DNA from: Oscillospiraceae bacterium
GTDB lineage: Bacteria > Bacillota > Clostridia > Oscillospirales > Oscillospiraceae
NCBI GenBank assembly: GCA_024685535.1
Contig: JAIKVS010000040.1
Location: 1 to 52,805, forward strand
Direction of reading: 5' to 3'
DNA: 52,805 nt
The notes below the pieces were generated by a model. It worked only from the letters and a program-made list of their open reading frames with translations, searched no databases and was not told where the DNA came from. The position numbers and the translations under genes were made by a program. Positions 12,564 to 21,859 of this stretch are shown here, piece by piece (the stretch's first letter is position 1; each line of letters opens with the position of its first letter).

Positions 12564-14075
12564 ATGAACGACGAGAAAGAAAAGCGAATAATCAAAAGAA
12601 ACCTTTTAATGTTTCCGCTGGGCACCGTAGGGCGCGATATGATGTACAACCTGGTGACGAGCTATCTTCTCACCTTTGTACTTTTCACCCGGCAGCTCAA
12701 TGCGGCTCAGCTATCCGCTATTACCGGAATAATGGTTGCAGCGAGGGTGTTTGACGCATTGAATGATCCCATCATGGGCAATATCATCGAGCGTACAAGG
12801 ACCAGAATAGGCAAATTCAAACCCTGGCTCATCATAGGCATACTTACAACTGCGGTCGTTATATATGCGACCTTCAATACAAAGCTGCAGGGCTGGGGCT
12901 TCGTCGTATTCTTCGGAGTGATGTATTTCCTTTATTCTATCACCTATACGATGCACGATATATCTTACTGGGGTATGGTCCCGGCTCTGAGCTCAGATGC
13001 AGACACACGAAATAAATTCACTTCCCGCGCAACTTTGTTTGCAGGTATAGGCGGTATGCTTGCAGCTTCATTCATACCCATGCTCACCGCCGGAGACAGC
13101 GCGATCGGCGGCGATGCTGTTACAGCATATGGGATTGTTGCATTCATCATAGCGGTTCTTGGACCGGTATTTCTCGCATTTACGGTTTTCGGAGTTAAGG
13201 AGCAGCGCGACTATAACGATGATCCTGTACCCCCTGTAAGTTTCAAGAAGATATGGACAACGATCTCCGGAAACGATCAGCTCCTCTGGATAGCACTTAT
13301 CTTCCTTCTGCAGCAGATAGGAAACGGCATAGTGCTCTCCGGTATAGGCCAGACTTTCATCTATGTGGAATTCGGATACAAAGGCAGCTTCTTCACTGTG
13401 TTCCAGATGCTCGGCATGATGGTCACAGGATTCCTTATGATCTTCTACCCGACTATATCAAGGCATATGCACCGTAAGAAGCTGATGGATCTGCTTATGC
13501 TTCTTGCAGCGATCGGCTATGTAATTATGCTCATTCCTTCTCTCTTCATCCCCAAGGGAGTAATGAACGTTGCAGGATTTGATATCAAGTTCATACTGCT
13601 CACTCTTGGCTACATGCTGGCAAACTTCGGCCAGTACGGTTTCTATCTCATCATGATGATCTCAATCATGAATACAGTAGAATATAACGAACTCAGACAT
13701 GCAACGAGAGATGAAGGCATAATCTCCTCGCTGAGGCCTTTTATCACCAAGCTTGCCTCAGCGCTCACGGTGGCAATTGCAAACATTACTTATATCACAT
13801 TCGGCATACTTGATTATACTAATGGCATCGCGAAACAGGAGCAGCTGGCTAATCAAGGCATCATAACCTCCGAAGCCAAAGGTGAGGCTGTAACGCAGCT
13901 CCTCTCCGGAGTACAGGCAAATCAGTCTCTGGGCCTGCTCTTCGTTATGACTGTGGTCCCTTGTGTACTCATGTTCCTTTCATATATCCTATATAAAAAG
14001 TTCTATAAGCTTGATGAAGAGGAATACGACCGTATCTGCGGTGAACTTGAAGCCAGAACGCAGGATACCATCTGA
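12564..14075 (+). CDS. Glycoside-pentoside-hexuronide:cation symporter (MFS)
   Basis: The 503-residue protein has about 12 membrane helices and the family marks of GPH symporters of the MelB/XylP type: an N-terminal LLTFVLFTRQL region, the motif DALNDPIMGNIIERTRTRIGKFKPW (Asp-rich cation site and loop 2-3) and NTVEYNELRHATRDEGI in the second half. It would import a glycoside or a sugar with Na+ or H+. The substrate cannot be read from the sequence, and there is no hydrolase beside it. Start at ATG 12564 with AGGAG. A strong GC-rich terminator follows. Confidence 0.88.
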   Translation: MNDEKEKRIIKRNLLMFPLGTVGRDMMYNLVTSYLLTFVLFTRQLNAAQLSAITGIMVAARVFDALNDPIMGNIIERTRTRIGKFKPWLIIGILTTAVVIYATFNTKLQGWGFVVFFGVMYFLYSITYTMHDISYWGMVPALSSDADTRNKFTSRATLFAGIGGMLAASFIPMLTAGDSAIGGDAVTAYGIVAFIIAVLGPVFLAFTVFGVKEQRDYNDDPVPPVSFKKIWTTISGNDQLLWIALIFLLQQIGNGIVLSGIGQTFIYVEFGYKGSFFTVFQMLGMMVTGFLMIFYPTISRHMHRKKLMDLLMLLAAIGYVIMLIPSLFIPKGVMNVAGFDIKFILLTLGYMLANFGQYGFYLIMMISIMNTVEYNELRHATRDEGIISSLRPFITKLASALTVAIANITYITFGILDYTNGIAKQEQLANQGIITSEAKGEAVTQLLSGVQANQSLGLLFVMTVVPCVLMFLSYILYKKFYKLDEEEYDRICGELEARTQDTI

Positions 14076-14095
14076 GATCTGACACAGTAATGCTA

Positions 14096-14131
14096 TGCTG
14101 CCGCGGCATTTTATCACCGCGGCGGCATTTT
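14096..14131 (+). terminator. Rho-independent terminator after the symporter gene
   Basis: TGCTGCCGCGG (14096-14106) pairs with CCGCGGCGGCA (14117-14127), with one T-G pair, and is followed by TTTTGATTCTTC. Confidence 0.8.
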
Positions 14132-14156
14132 GATTCTTCTTTCGACCGGAGCAGCC

Positions 14157-15992
14157 ATGGATAAACGCCTGAAAAGAATTCTTCCCAAAGTACAGAAGCC
14201 GTCGAGATATACCGGCGGTGAATACAATCAGATAATTAAAGATAAAGACTCCGTTGACCTGAGAGTCGCCTTTTGCTTTCCGGATACATATGAGATAGGT
14301 ATGTCTAATCTTGGCATGAGCATCCTTTATCAGACGATGAACAGCCTTGATTTCGTATGGTGTGAGAGAGCTTTTGCTCCATGGGGCGATATGTATGAGG
14401 AGATGAAGAAAGAAGATATCCCTCTTTATGCCCTTGAAAGCGGAGATGAACTGAAGAAGTTCGATGTGCTGGCTTTTTCCATAGGTTATGAAATGGCATA
14501 TACAACTGTACTGGATATGCTGGACATGTCCGGGATCCCGCTGCGCAGTGAGGACAGAAAAGATCTTCTTCCGATAGTTTTCGCAGGTGGCAGCGCCTGC
14601 GTGAACGCCGAGCCTATGACGCCTTTTATAGATATATTCCTGATAGGTGAAGGCGAAGAGATGGACAACGATGTTCTCCGACTTCTCCGTAGGGCAAAGC
14701 AAGAGGGATGGAGCAAAGACCGCTTTCTTGAAGAAGCGGCGAAGATACAGGGAGTTTATGTGCCTTCTCTGTACGATGTTGAGTATAATGAAGACGGAAC
14801 TGTGCGCTCATATACCCCCCGAAGCGGCGTCCCTGCAAGAGTGCTTAAAAGGATAGTTGAGGACCTTGATGCTTCACCTTATCCGGTAAATCCTATAGTG
14901 CCTTCCACGGAAGTGGTCCATGACAGAGTGAGTCTTGAGCTTTTCCGCGGATGTGTGCGCGGATGCCGGTTCTGCCAGGCCGGTTATATCTACAGGCCGA
15001 TAAGATCCAAAAAACCTGATACGCTGATCCGCCAGGGAATAGAAGCCATACAGAACACAGGACATGAAGAGATCAGTCTTCTGTCACTCAGCACGAGCGA
15101 CTACAGACCACTTTCCGGACTTTGTGACGGACTGCTTGAATACTGCGAATCAAGAAGCGTTGGCCTTGCCCTCCCGTCTCTGAGAGCGGATAATTTCTCC
15201 GTTGAAATTATGGAAAAGATTCAAAAAGTCCGAAAGAGCGGACTTACATTCGCCGTGGAAGGCGGCAGCCAGCGCCTTCGTGACGCAATAAACAAAAACG
15301 TTACCGAGGAAGATGTGCTCAATACCTGCGCACTGGCTTTCTCTGGAGGCTGGAACACAGTAAAGCTGTATTATATGCTCGGTCTGCCGACTGAAACGGA
15401 TGAGGATATAGTCGGTATCGCAGAGATGAGTGAGAAGATACTGCACTGCTGGAGAGTAAATGCCAAAAACAAAAACAGGGGTGTTCGGATAACTGTGTCC
15501 ACCTCCTGCTTTATACCGAAACCGCACAGTCCTTTCCAGTGGGAAGCTCAAATAAGCCAGGAGGAGTATCTCAGAAGAGTTAATCTTCTGCGTTCATCCA
15601 TAAAAGCAAAAAATGTTGTCTACAATTGGCACGATGCAGAAACAAGCGTTATTGAAGCTGCACTTTCCAGAGGCGACAGACGCATGGCAGATGTCATCGA
15701 GGAAGTTTTCCACAACGGAGGAAGGCTGGATGCCTGGACCGACTATTTCCGTTATGACAGGTGGAACCGGGCATTCGAAAAATGTGGACTTGACCGTGAC
15801 TTTTATGCTTCGCGCGAGCGGCAGGTGACAGAGATCCTGCCCTGGGATGTAATCGACGTAGGAGTAAGAAAATCGCTCCTGATAAGGGAAAAGGAGAGAG
15901 CTTACCGTTCTGAGCTCTCGCCTGACTGCCGGAAAAGCTGTTCCGCATGCGGAGCCGCCGCTCTGCTGAAAGGAGCAAAGTGCGATGAATAA
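14157..15992 (+). CDS. Radical SAM protein of the TIGR03960 (B12-binding-like) family
   Basis: The 611-residue protein starts MDKRLKRILPKVQKPSRYTG, as expected for this family, has an N-terminal cobalamin-binding-like domain and then the radical SAM cluster motif FRGCVRGCRFCQAG (CxxxCxxC). The C-terminus has an additional Cys-rich end (CRKSCSACGAAALL). Members are nearly always followed by a DUF2344 protein, as here, where the two genes overlap by eight bases. The reaction is not established; a role in RNA or ribosome modification is often guessed from neighbours. ATG 14157 is chosen over 14130 because the longer frame begins inside the preceding terminator. Confidence 0.9.
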   Translation: MDKRLKRILPKVQKPSRYTGGEYNQIIKDKDSVDLRVAFCFPDTYEIGMSNLGMSILYQTMNSLDFVWCERAFAPWGDMYEEMKKEDIPLYALESGDELKKFDVLAFSIGYEMAYTTVLDMLDMSGIPLRSEDRKDLLPIVFAGGSACVNAEPMTPFIDIFLIGEGEEMDNDVLRLLRRAKQEGWSKDRFLEEAAKIQGVYVPSLYDVEYNEDGTVRSYTPRSGVPARVLKRIVEDLDASPYPVNPIVPSTEVVHDRVSLELFRGCVRGCRFCQAGYIYRPIRSKKPDTLIRQGIEAIQNTGHEEISLLSLSTSDYRPLSGLCDGLLEYCESRSVGLALPSLRADNFSVEIMEKIQKVRKSGLTFAVEGGSQRLRDAINKNVTEEDVLNTCALAFSGGWNTVKLYYMLGLPTETDEDIVGIAEMSEKILHCWRVNAKNKNRGVRITVSTSCFIPKPHSPFQWEAQISQEEYLRRVNLLRSSIKAKNVVYNWHDAETSVIEAALSRGDRRMADVIEEVFHNGGRLDAWTDYFRYDRWNRAFEKCGLDRDFYASRERQVTEILPWDVIDVGVRKSLLIREKERAYRSELSPDCRKSCSACGAAALLKGAKCDE

Positions 15993-16647
15993 ACTGAGAA
16001 TGCTCTTTTCAAAAAACGGCAGAGCGGTCTATATCTCCCATCTTGATCTTATGCATACTATGCAGAGAGCAATATCCCGTGCCGGTTTTTCCCTGAAGTA
16101 TTCCGAAGGTTATAACCCGCACCCGCAGATATCCATAGCTCTGCCGCTTTCAGTTGGTATGTCGAGCTGCTGCGAAATAATGGACCTGAGGCTGAATGAG
16201 GACATATCGCCCGATGTATTTAAGCAGAGATTGAATGATGCGCTCCCCGAAGGCATACATGTGGAAGAGGTATATACTGCGGAAGAAAAGTGCTCCGGTA
16301 TAAAATGGCTCAGGGTAAAAGGCATATATGAATATGACAGCCGGGATGCAGCCATGGTGCTGCCGCAGCTGATCAGCTTTTTTGAGCGGGAAAACATTGT
16401 CGTTCAGAAAAAAACAAAACGCGGCGTTACAGATGCCGATATCCGGCCGATGATCCGGGAGATCAGCTTTGCATTTGCTGAAAAAGGCTTAATTGAAATG
16501 GAAGCTGTTATATCAGCTACGGAACCAACACTGAACCCGGAACTGATAACTGCTGCTCTGCGTGTTTTGAACCCTGATATTGCACCGGGTTTTGCCGCCT
16601 ATGAAAGGATCGGGATATACAGACAGGACATGACGGTTTTCAGATAA
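15985..16647 (+). CDS. TIGR03936 / DUF2344 family protein
   Basis: The 220-residue protein begins MNKLRMLFSKNGRAVYISHL and contains the family segment FSLKYSEGYNPHPQISIALP. It is the standard partner of the radical SAM gene upstream and overlaps it by eight bases; in some genomes the two are fused. The function is unknown. In many Clostridia the next gene is ribonuclease G (rng) followed by ribosomal protein genes; here rplS follows directly and no rng is present. Confidence 0.9.
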   Translation: MNKLRMLFSKNGRAVYISHLDLMHTMQRAISRAGFSLKYSEGYNPHPQISIALPLSVGMSSCCEIMDLRLNEDISPDVFKQRLNDALPEGIHVEEVYTAEEKCSGIKWLRVKGIYEYDSRDAAMVLPQLISFFERENIVVQKKTKRGVTDADIRPMIREISFAFAEKGLIEMEAVISATEPTLNPELITAALRVLNPDIAPGFAAYERIGIYRQDMTVFR

Positions 16648-16654
16648 AAAAAGC

Positions 16655-16779
16655 TTGCAATATCCTGTTACTTATGTTATATTACCAAAGCCTGTGCGGT
16701 TTATCGCACGAGAAAGGCGGTCCGCTGCCGAGGCTTTTGCCCGCCGGTAAGAACGTCTATATTGAAAGAAGGAAAGAAT
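16655..16779 (+). promoter_or_regulatory. rplS promoter and structured leader
   Basis: TTGCAA (16655-16660) and TATATT (16678-16683) are 17 bp apart, so transcription should start near 16690. The leader of about 90 bases contains a hairpin GTGCG...CGCAC (about 16693-16708) and a second GC-rich fold from GGCGG to CCGCC. Structured leaders bound by the product are known for rplS in several bacteria (L19 leader). I cannot confirm that this one fits a known covariance model. Confidence 0.5.
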
Positions 16780-17121
16780 ATGGATCTTGTTAAAGTTCTG
16801 AGCGAGCAGTACATGAAGCCTGAACTTCCCGAGATGAACGTCGGCGACACAGTCCGTGTCCTCGTCAAGGTCGTTGAAGGAAGCCGTGAGCGTACACAGG
16901 CATTCGAAGGCACTATCATCGCAAAAAAGCACGGTGGCATCAATGAGACCATCACCGTCCGCCGCATCTCCTACGGTGTAGGCTGCGAGAAAGTTTTCCC
17001 CGTACATTCACCTTCGATAGTATCTGTCACTACGATACGCAAAGGTAAGGTTCGCAGAGCAAAGCTGTATTACCTGCGTGACAGAGTCGGTAAGAAGGCA
17101 AAGGTCAAAGAGCGCCTGTAA
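16780..17121 (+). CDS. rplS: 50S ribosomal protein L19
   Basis: The 113-residue protein sits at the interface of the 50S and 30S subunits. It contains the family core [39 protein letters not shown] and [12 protein letters not shown] 16780 has GAAGGAAAG upstream; an in-frame TTG at 16762 would add six residues not found in L19. It has its own promoter and terminator, so it is probably a single-gene unit. Confidence 0.97.
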   Translation: MDLVKVLSEQYMKPELPEMNVGDTVRVLVKVVEGSRERTQAFEGTIIAKKHGGINETITVRRISYGVGCEKVFPVHSPSIVSVTTIRKGKVRRAKLYYLRDRVGKKAKVKERL

Positions 17122-17133
17122 AAAAGTCTTTTG

Positions 17134-17169
17134 GCGGTATCCTTTATTTAGAGGATGCCGCATTTTTTT
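17134..17169 (+). terminator. Terminator after rplS
   Basis: GCGGTATCC (17134-17142) pairs with GGATGCCGC (17153-17161), with one T-G pair, and ends in seven Ts. Confidence 0.88.
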
Positions 17170-17254
17170 ATTGCCCGGAGATATGCTGCGGGTGTATAAT
17201 TAATAACCCTGTGTTTTATGGGAAGAGTCTTTGTTTTAGGAGACATGCGCAAAT

Positions 17255-17860
17255 ATGAAACGGGACAGAAAAGGAAAAAAGGAAAATCCTGAGAAGGAAA
17301 AACTGGACAAAGCTGTTAAGGAAACTGATGGCACAAAGGCAGCCAGAGATACATATGACTGGATACAGAGCCTGACTTCTGCGCTGATGTTCTGTGTTAT
17401 CGTTTTTGTGTTTTTTATCAGGCTTGTGTATGTAAACGGCAGCTCGATGTATCCCACGCTGAACAATAATGACCTGATGCTGGTATCAAGATTTCTCTAT
17501 ACTCCCGATGCCGGTGACATCGTCGTTTTTAAGAAGGACGCCTACGACGCGAACAAGGCACTTGTAAAGAGAGTGATTGCCACTGAGGGACAGGTCATAA
17601 ACATAAACTTCGAGACTGGACAGGTGTTCGTTGACGGTGTAGAGCTCAAAGAGGACTATATAAGGGATCTTACCCATAACAAACTCGATTTTATCGGTCC
17701 GCAGACTGTTCCCGAGGGCTGTGTATTCGTTATGGGCGATAACAGAAACGAATCCACTGACAGCAGGAATATTCTCATAGGCATGGTGGATGCGAGACTT
17801 ATCATAGGAAAAGTGCTGTACGTTGTCTATCCTCTTGATGAATTCCATAAAGTTCAGTAA
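17255..17860 (+). CDS. lepB: Signal peptidase I
   Basis: The 201-residue membrane-bound enzyme removes signal peptides from secreted proteins. A charged cytoplasmic N-terminus of about 35 residues precedes one membrane helix (about residues 41-60). Catalytic Ser64 is in NGSSMYPTL and Lys105 in LVKRVIA; box E reads GDNRNESTDSR. It is the first gene of a run with rbgA, rnhB and yraN, whose junctions overlap by one to eight bases (lepB TAA and rbgA ATG share an A). AGGAGA is 11 bases before the ATG. Placement between rplS and rbgA is common in Firmicutes. Confidence 0.95.
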   Translation: MKRDRKGKKENPEKEKLDKAVKETDGTKAARDTYDWIQSLTSALMFCVIVFVFFIRLVYVNGSSMYPTLNNNDLMLVSRFLYTPDAGDIVVFKKDAYDANKALVKRVIATEGQVININFETGQVFVDGVELKEDYIRDLTHNKLDFIGPQTVPEGCVFVMGDNRNESTDSRNILIGMVDARLIIGKVLYVVYPLDEFHKVQ

Positions 17861-18735
17861 TGAGCGACAGCACATATGAAAAAATGAATATCCAGTGGTT
17901 TCCCGGCCATATGGCCAAGGCGCGCAGGATGATCGAGGATAACCTTAAGCTTGTCGATGCTGTATGTGAGATCATCGACGCCAGGATCCCTGAATCGAGC
18001 CGCAATCCGGATATCGACAGGATAGCGGCAGGCAAGCCCAGAATGCTGGTTCTTAACAGGTCAGACCTGGCTGATCCCGCAATCACGGAGAGATGGACCG
18101 AACATTACAAGCGGCAAGGCTTTGCAGTTATCGAAACTGACGCAAAAAGCGGCAAAGGGATCCGCGCTTTCGGCCCCGCTGTGAGAAAGCTCCTTGAAGA
18201 GAAAATCAGGGAATTCGATGCCAAAGGGCAGAGCGGAAGAACGCTAAGAGTAATGGTGCTCGGCATACCGAATGTCGGTAAGTCCACTTTCATAAACAAG
18301 GTAGCCGGAAGAAAAGCTGCCATAGCCGGGGATAAGCCCGGGGTCACCAGAGGAAGACAGTGGATAAGCATTGGCGGAGGCCTTGAGCTTCTCGACACTC
18401 CAGGCATCCTCTGGCCTAAGTTCGACAGGCCGGAAGTGGGTGAGCTCCTCGCCATTACAAATGCCATAAAATCGGATATAATTGACAGAGAGACTCTCGC
18501 CGCTAATTTTATGCTCAGGCTGAGGGACTATTATCCTGATGCTCTCAAAATGAGATATAAGTTTTCTCCAGCACCTGAGGACAGCGGTTTTGATATGCTT
18601 GAGAAAGCAGCAGCAAAGAGAGGTTTCCTGATATCTAAGGGTGAATACGACATTGAACGAATGGCGAACACTCTATTAAATGAATACCATGAAGGAAAAC
18701 TCGGAAGACTCACTCTGGAGGTACCAGATGACTGA
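17860..18735 (+). CDS. rbgA: Ribosome biogenesis GTPase RbgA (YlqF)
   Basis: The 291-residue protein is a circularly permuted GTPase that acts late in 50S assembly. The motif order shows the permutation: G4 as NRSDLAD at about residues 67-73, then G1 as GIPNVGKSTF and G3 as LLDTPGILWP. The N-terminal NIQWFPGHMAKARRMI is a hallmark of the family. The C-terminal domain contacts rRNA. Its start overlaps the end of lepB and its end overlaps rnhB. Confidence 0.96.
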   Translation: MSDSTYEKMNIQWFPGHMAKARRMIEDNLKLVDAVCEIIDARIPESSRNPDIDRIAAGKPRMLVLNRSDLADPAITERWTEHYKRQGFAVIETDAKSGKGIRAFGPAVRKLLEEKIREFDAKGQSGRTLRVMVLGIPNVGKSTFINKVAGRKAAIAGDKPGVTRGRQWISIGGGLELLDTPGILWPKFDRPEVGELLAITNAIKSDIIDRETLAANFMLRLRDYYPDALKMRYKFSPAPEDSGFDMLEKAAAKRGFLISKGEYDIERMANTLLNEYHEGKLGRLTLEVPDD

Positions 18736-19327
18736 TCTTTGGGAAATCGAGAACAGCGTATATGAGAAAACCGGAGGTCCTGTCTGCGGAGTTGATGAAG
18801 CGGGGAGAGGACCGCTTGCCGGTCCGGTCTATGCTGCAGCAGTCATCCTGCCGAAAGGGCTTATGATTCCTGGGCTTGACGATTCAAAAAAGCTTTCAGA
18901 GAAAAAGAGAGAGGAATTATTCGCTGTAATTACTGACAGCGCGTTATCATTCGGGATAGCACGTGCCGAAGTGGAAGAGATAGAGACACTGAACATCCTG
19001 AATGCAACTTTCCTTGCAATGAACAGAGCGATATCAATGCTGGATCCCGCACCGGCAGTTTCTCTGATAGACGGGAACCGCAACTCGGGTATAGATACAG
19101 AAAGCATCTGCATTATCAAAGGCGATTCAAAATGTGCAGATATTGCTGCAGCCTCGATCCTTGCCAAAGTGTCGCGTGACAGATTCATGTATGAGATGGC
19201 AGATCGCTATCCGCAGTATGGATTTGATAAGCATAAAGGCTACGGGACAATGCTCCACTATGAGAAACTCAGAGAATTCGGGCCAAGTCCGATACACAGG
19301 CTGAGCTTCCTTAAGAAAATGCACTGA
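18728..19327 (+). CDS. rnhB: Ribonuclease HII
   Basis: The 199-residue enzyme cuts RNA-DNA hybrids and removes misincorporated ribonucleotides. The family motif VDEAGRGPLAGPVYAAAV carries the first Asp and Glu of the active site; further acidic residues are in LDDSKKLSEK, SLIDGN and KGDSKCADIAAASILAKVSRD. ATG 18728 has GGAGG seven bases upstream and overlaps rbgA by eight bases (ATGACTGA). A frame from 18680 lies inside rbgA and has no site. It overlaps yraN by one base. Confidence 0.96.
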   Translation: MTDLWEIENSVYEKTGGPVCGVDEAGRGPLAGPVYAAAVILPKGLMIPGLDDSKKLSEKKREELFAVITDSALSFGIARAEVEEIETLNILNATFLAMNRAISMLDPAPAVSLIDGNRNSGIDTESICIIKGDSKCADIAAASILAKVSRDRFMYEMADRYPQYGFDKHKGYGTMLHYEKLREFGPSPIHRLSFLKKMH

Positions 19328-19686
19328 TGGAAAAGCGGGATATAGGTTACTTTGGTGAAAACATAGCGGCTGATTATCTGAAAGCTAAAGGCTACCGGAT
19401 TCTGGAAAGAAATTTCTCTTGCCGTTTTGGCGAAGCGGATATAATAGCGACAGAAAACGGATATCTTATCTTTGCCGAGATAAAACTTAGAAAGGATTCC
19501 CGTTTCGCAGAAGCCCGTGAATTCGTGGACAGAAAGAAACAGGAGAGGATAATACTTACAGCGAAGTATTATCTTATGAAGCACGGATCTGATCTGCCGG
19601 TCAGATTTGATGTTATAGAGATTTACAGCTCGGATGTCCGGAATGGAAGGCCGCGGATCGAGCACATAGAAAATGCTTTTGAATAG
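19327..19686 (+). CDS. UPF0102 family protein YraN
   Basis: The 119-residue protein has the nuclease-like fold of the UPF0102 family, with GYFGENIAADYLKAKGYRIL, then RFGEADIIATENGYLIFAEIK, where the D and ExK correspond to an endonuclease-type metal site. Its cellular function is not known; the family is commonly beside rnhB, as here, with a one-base overlap. The end is 23 bases before the phosphoesterase gene. Confidence 0.92.
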   Translation: MEKRDIGYFGENIAADYLKAKGYRILERNFSCRFGEADIIATENGYLIFAEIKLRKDSRFAEAREFVDRKKQERIILTAKYYLMKHGSDLPVRFDVIEIYSSDVRNGRPRIEHIENAFE

Positions 19687-19709
19687 AAAACAGAAGACCG
19701 GAGTAAGAA

Positions 19710-20399
19710 ATGGCGCTTTATGCTGTGGGGGATTTTCACCTGTCGCTGTCCGGAGAAAAACCGATGGACATCTTTGGAGACAGATGGGCGGATCATACCG
19801 GTAAAATTAAAGAATCATTCAGTATGCTGAACAGTGATGATGTCTGCGTACTGTGCGGCGATCTGAGCTGGGCAATGTCTTTGGACGGGGCTGAGGAGGA
19901 TTTCAGATTTATTAATGATCTTCCAGGGAAAAAGATCATTCTGAAGGGCAACCATGATTACTGGTGGACAACGGCTTCAAAAATGAATGCCTTTTTCAGA
20001 AAAAACAGATTTGACACGATAAGCATTCTGAACAATAATTCATTTCCTTATGGTGACAAAGCTGTTTGCGGGACCAGAGGATGGTTCTTTGAAGAGGAAA
20101 CAGGCAGCCCTCATGACAGAAAAATGATCCTGCGTGAAGCAGGAAGGCTCAGAAGATCGCTCGATTCCGCCGGTAATGCTGAGAAACTTGTTTTCCTTCA
20201 CTATCCGCCGCTGTTTCAAAGCTATATATGCCGTGAGATGACAGATCTGCTTAGAGAATATGAGGTCAGGCTTTGCTGTTACGGGCATATCCACGGCAGC
20301 AGCTGCAAAGCCGCGTTCAACGGTTGGAACGGCGGTACGGAGTATAAGCTTGTTTCGGCAGACTGGCTTGGCTTCAAACCGTTGAAAATTGCGGAATGA
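19710..20399 (+). CDS. Metallophosphoesterase (calcineurin-like)
   Basis: The 229-residue protein has all the metal-binding blocks of the superfamily in order: GDFH (residues 6-9), GDLSWA, GNHDYWW and GHIHG. It belongs with bacterial proteins of the COG1768 type, whose substrate is unknown. AAGACCGGAGT precedes the ATG at 19710. It is probably the last gene of the lepB-rbgA-rnhB-yraN run; the trigger factor gene has its own promoter downstream. Confidence 0.85.
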   Translation: MALYAVGDFHLSLSGEKPMDIFGDRWADHTGKIKESFSMLNSDDVCVLCGDLSWAMSLDGAEEDFRFINDLPGKKIILKGNHDYWWTTASKMNAFFRKNRFDTISILNNNSFPYGDKAVCGTRGWFFEEETGSPHDRKMILREAGRLRRSLDSAGNAEKLVFLHYPPLFQSYICREMTDLLREYEVRLCCYGHIHGSSCKAAFNGWNGGTEYKLVSADWLGFKPLKIAE

Positions 20400-20412
20400 T
20401 AAACAAATATTG

Positions 20413-20441
20413 TTGATTTTGTCAGTTTTATCTGATAATAT
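20413..20441 (+). promoter_or_regulatory. Putative tig promoter
   Basis: TTGATT (20413-20418) and TAATAT (20436-20441) are 17 bp apart. The expected transcription start near 20448 leaves a short leader with the TTGGAGG ribosome binding site of tig. Confidence 0.55.
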
Positions 20442-20484
20442 ACTCAAGTGCGTTTTACAGACTTATTTTGGAGGAAATCATAGA

Positions 20485-21822
20485 ATGTTACTTAAGAACG
20501 TTGAAAAAAAAGAGGATAATACCGTTGTATTTCAGGTAGAGGCAGATAAGGCCGAGTTCGATAAGGCCGTAAATTCCGCTTATCTGAAGAACAAGGGGCA
20601 GATATATATCCCGGGATTTCGCAAAGGCAAAGCTCCCAGAGCAATTATAGAGGGAATGTACGGTCATGAGGTATTCTATCAGGATGCTCTCGATATCATA
20701 GCTCCCGATGCCTTTGAATTCGGAATGAAGGAAGCAGACCTAAAACTGGTGGGCGCTCCTTCAATCGTTGATTTCAACGTAACCGATGAGCATACTGCTC
20801 AGTTCAGTTTTTCCTGCGGCCTTTACCCCGAGGTCACTTTAGGCCAGTACAAGGGACTTGAAGCCGAGCGCAACGAGCTTCCCGTTACTGATGAGGACGT
20901 AGAAAGCGAACTTGACTCCATGCGCCGTAGAAACGCACGCAAGGTCAGCGTTGAGCGCGAAGCACAGATGGGCGATATTGCAAACATCGACTATGAAGGC
21001 CTCCTTGACGGCGTGCCTTTTGACGGCGGCACTGATAAAGGCCACGATCTGGAGCTTGGATCAAATTCCTTCGTCCCCGGATTTGAGGAGCAGATCGTGG
21101 GTATGAAGATCGGTGAAGAGAAAGATATCGACATTACATTCCCTAAGGATTATGTTGAAGACCTTGCAGGCAAGTCAGTGGTATTCAAGGTGAAGCTCAA
21201 CTCCCTCACAGTGAACGAGCTGCCTGAAGCTGATGATGAGTTCGCAAAGGATGTCTCTGAATTCGATACTCTCGATGAATATAAGGCTGACCTTAGAAAG
21301 ACAATAGAAAACAGACGCAAGGATCAGGCAGACAACGCCTTTAAGGCGGAGGTTGTCAGCAAGGCTGTGGATAATATGACAGTTGCGATCCCTGAGGTCA
21401 TGATCAGAGCAAAGGAAGAGGAGATGCTCAGAAATTATGCCGCGAATTTCGGTATGATGGATAGAGACATGTCCTTTGAGGATCTTTGTAAGATGATGGG
21501 CGTTGATGAGGCAACCATCAATAATTCGCTTCGTCCGGGTGCCGAGTTCCAGGTCAAATCCGACCTGTTGCTGGAAGCTGTCGTAAAAGCGGAAAACATC
21601 GAAATCACCGATGACGACAGAAAAGAGTATGTCGAGCGCGTTTCCTCCGGCATGGGAGTAACAGCCGAGCAGCTCGAGCAGTATTTCGGCGCTGAGTTCA
21701 TAGATAACGAACTGCGCAAAGAGAAAGCTACCAATATTATGGTAGAAAGTGCCGTTGTGAAAGCACCGGGTGAGGCAAAGGAAGAGCCGGTCGCTGAAGC
21801 AAAGGAAGAGGCTGCCGAATAA
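20485..21822 (+). CDS. tig: Trigger factor
   Basis: The 445-residue ribosome-bound chaperone and peptidyl-prolyl isomerase starts MLLKNVEKKEDNTVVFQVEA. The ribosome-binding signature GFRKGKAPR is present at about residues 44-52, followed by the FKBP-like domain (MGDIANIDYEGLLDG ... DLELGSNSFVPGFEEQIVGM) and the helical C-terminal domain. It ends in an acidic Glu/Ala tail. ATG 20485 follows TTGGAGG; the longer frame from 20389 crosses the promoter. It leads the proteostasis group tig-clpP-clpX-lon, a standard order. Confidence 0.97.
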   Translation: MLLKNVEKKEDNTVVFQVEADKAEFDKAVNSAYLKNKGQIYIPGFRKGKAPRAIIEGMYGHEVFYQDALDIIAPDAFEFGMKEADLKLVGAPSIVDFNVTDEHTAQFSFSCGLYPEVTLGQYKGLEAERNELPVTDEDVESELDSMRRRNARKVSVEREAQMGDIANIDYEGLLDGVPFDGGTDKGHDLELGSNSFVPGFEEQIVGMKIGEEKDIDITFPKDYVEDLAGKSVVFKVKLNSLTVNELPEADDEFAKDVSEFDTLDEYKADLRKTIENRRKDQADNAFKAEVVSKAVDNMTVAIPEVMIRAKEEEMLRNYAANFGMMDRDMSFEDLCKMMGVDEATINNSLRPGAEFQVKSDLLLEAVVKAENIEITDDDRKEYVERVSSGMGVTAEQLEQYFGAEFIDNELRKEKATNIMVESAVVKAPGEAKEEPVAEAKEEAAE

Positions 21823-21859
21823 TCTGAGGCGCCTGCTTAATTGTTAAGGAGTTGAGAAA

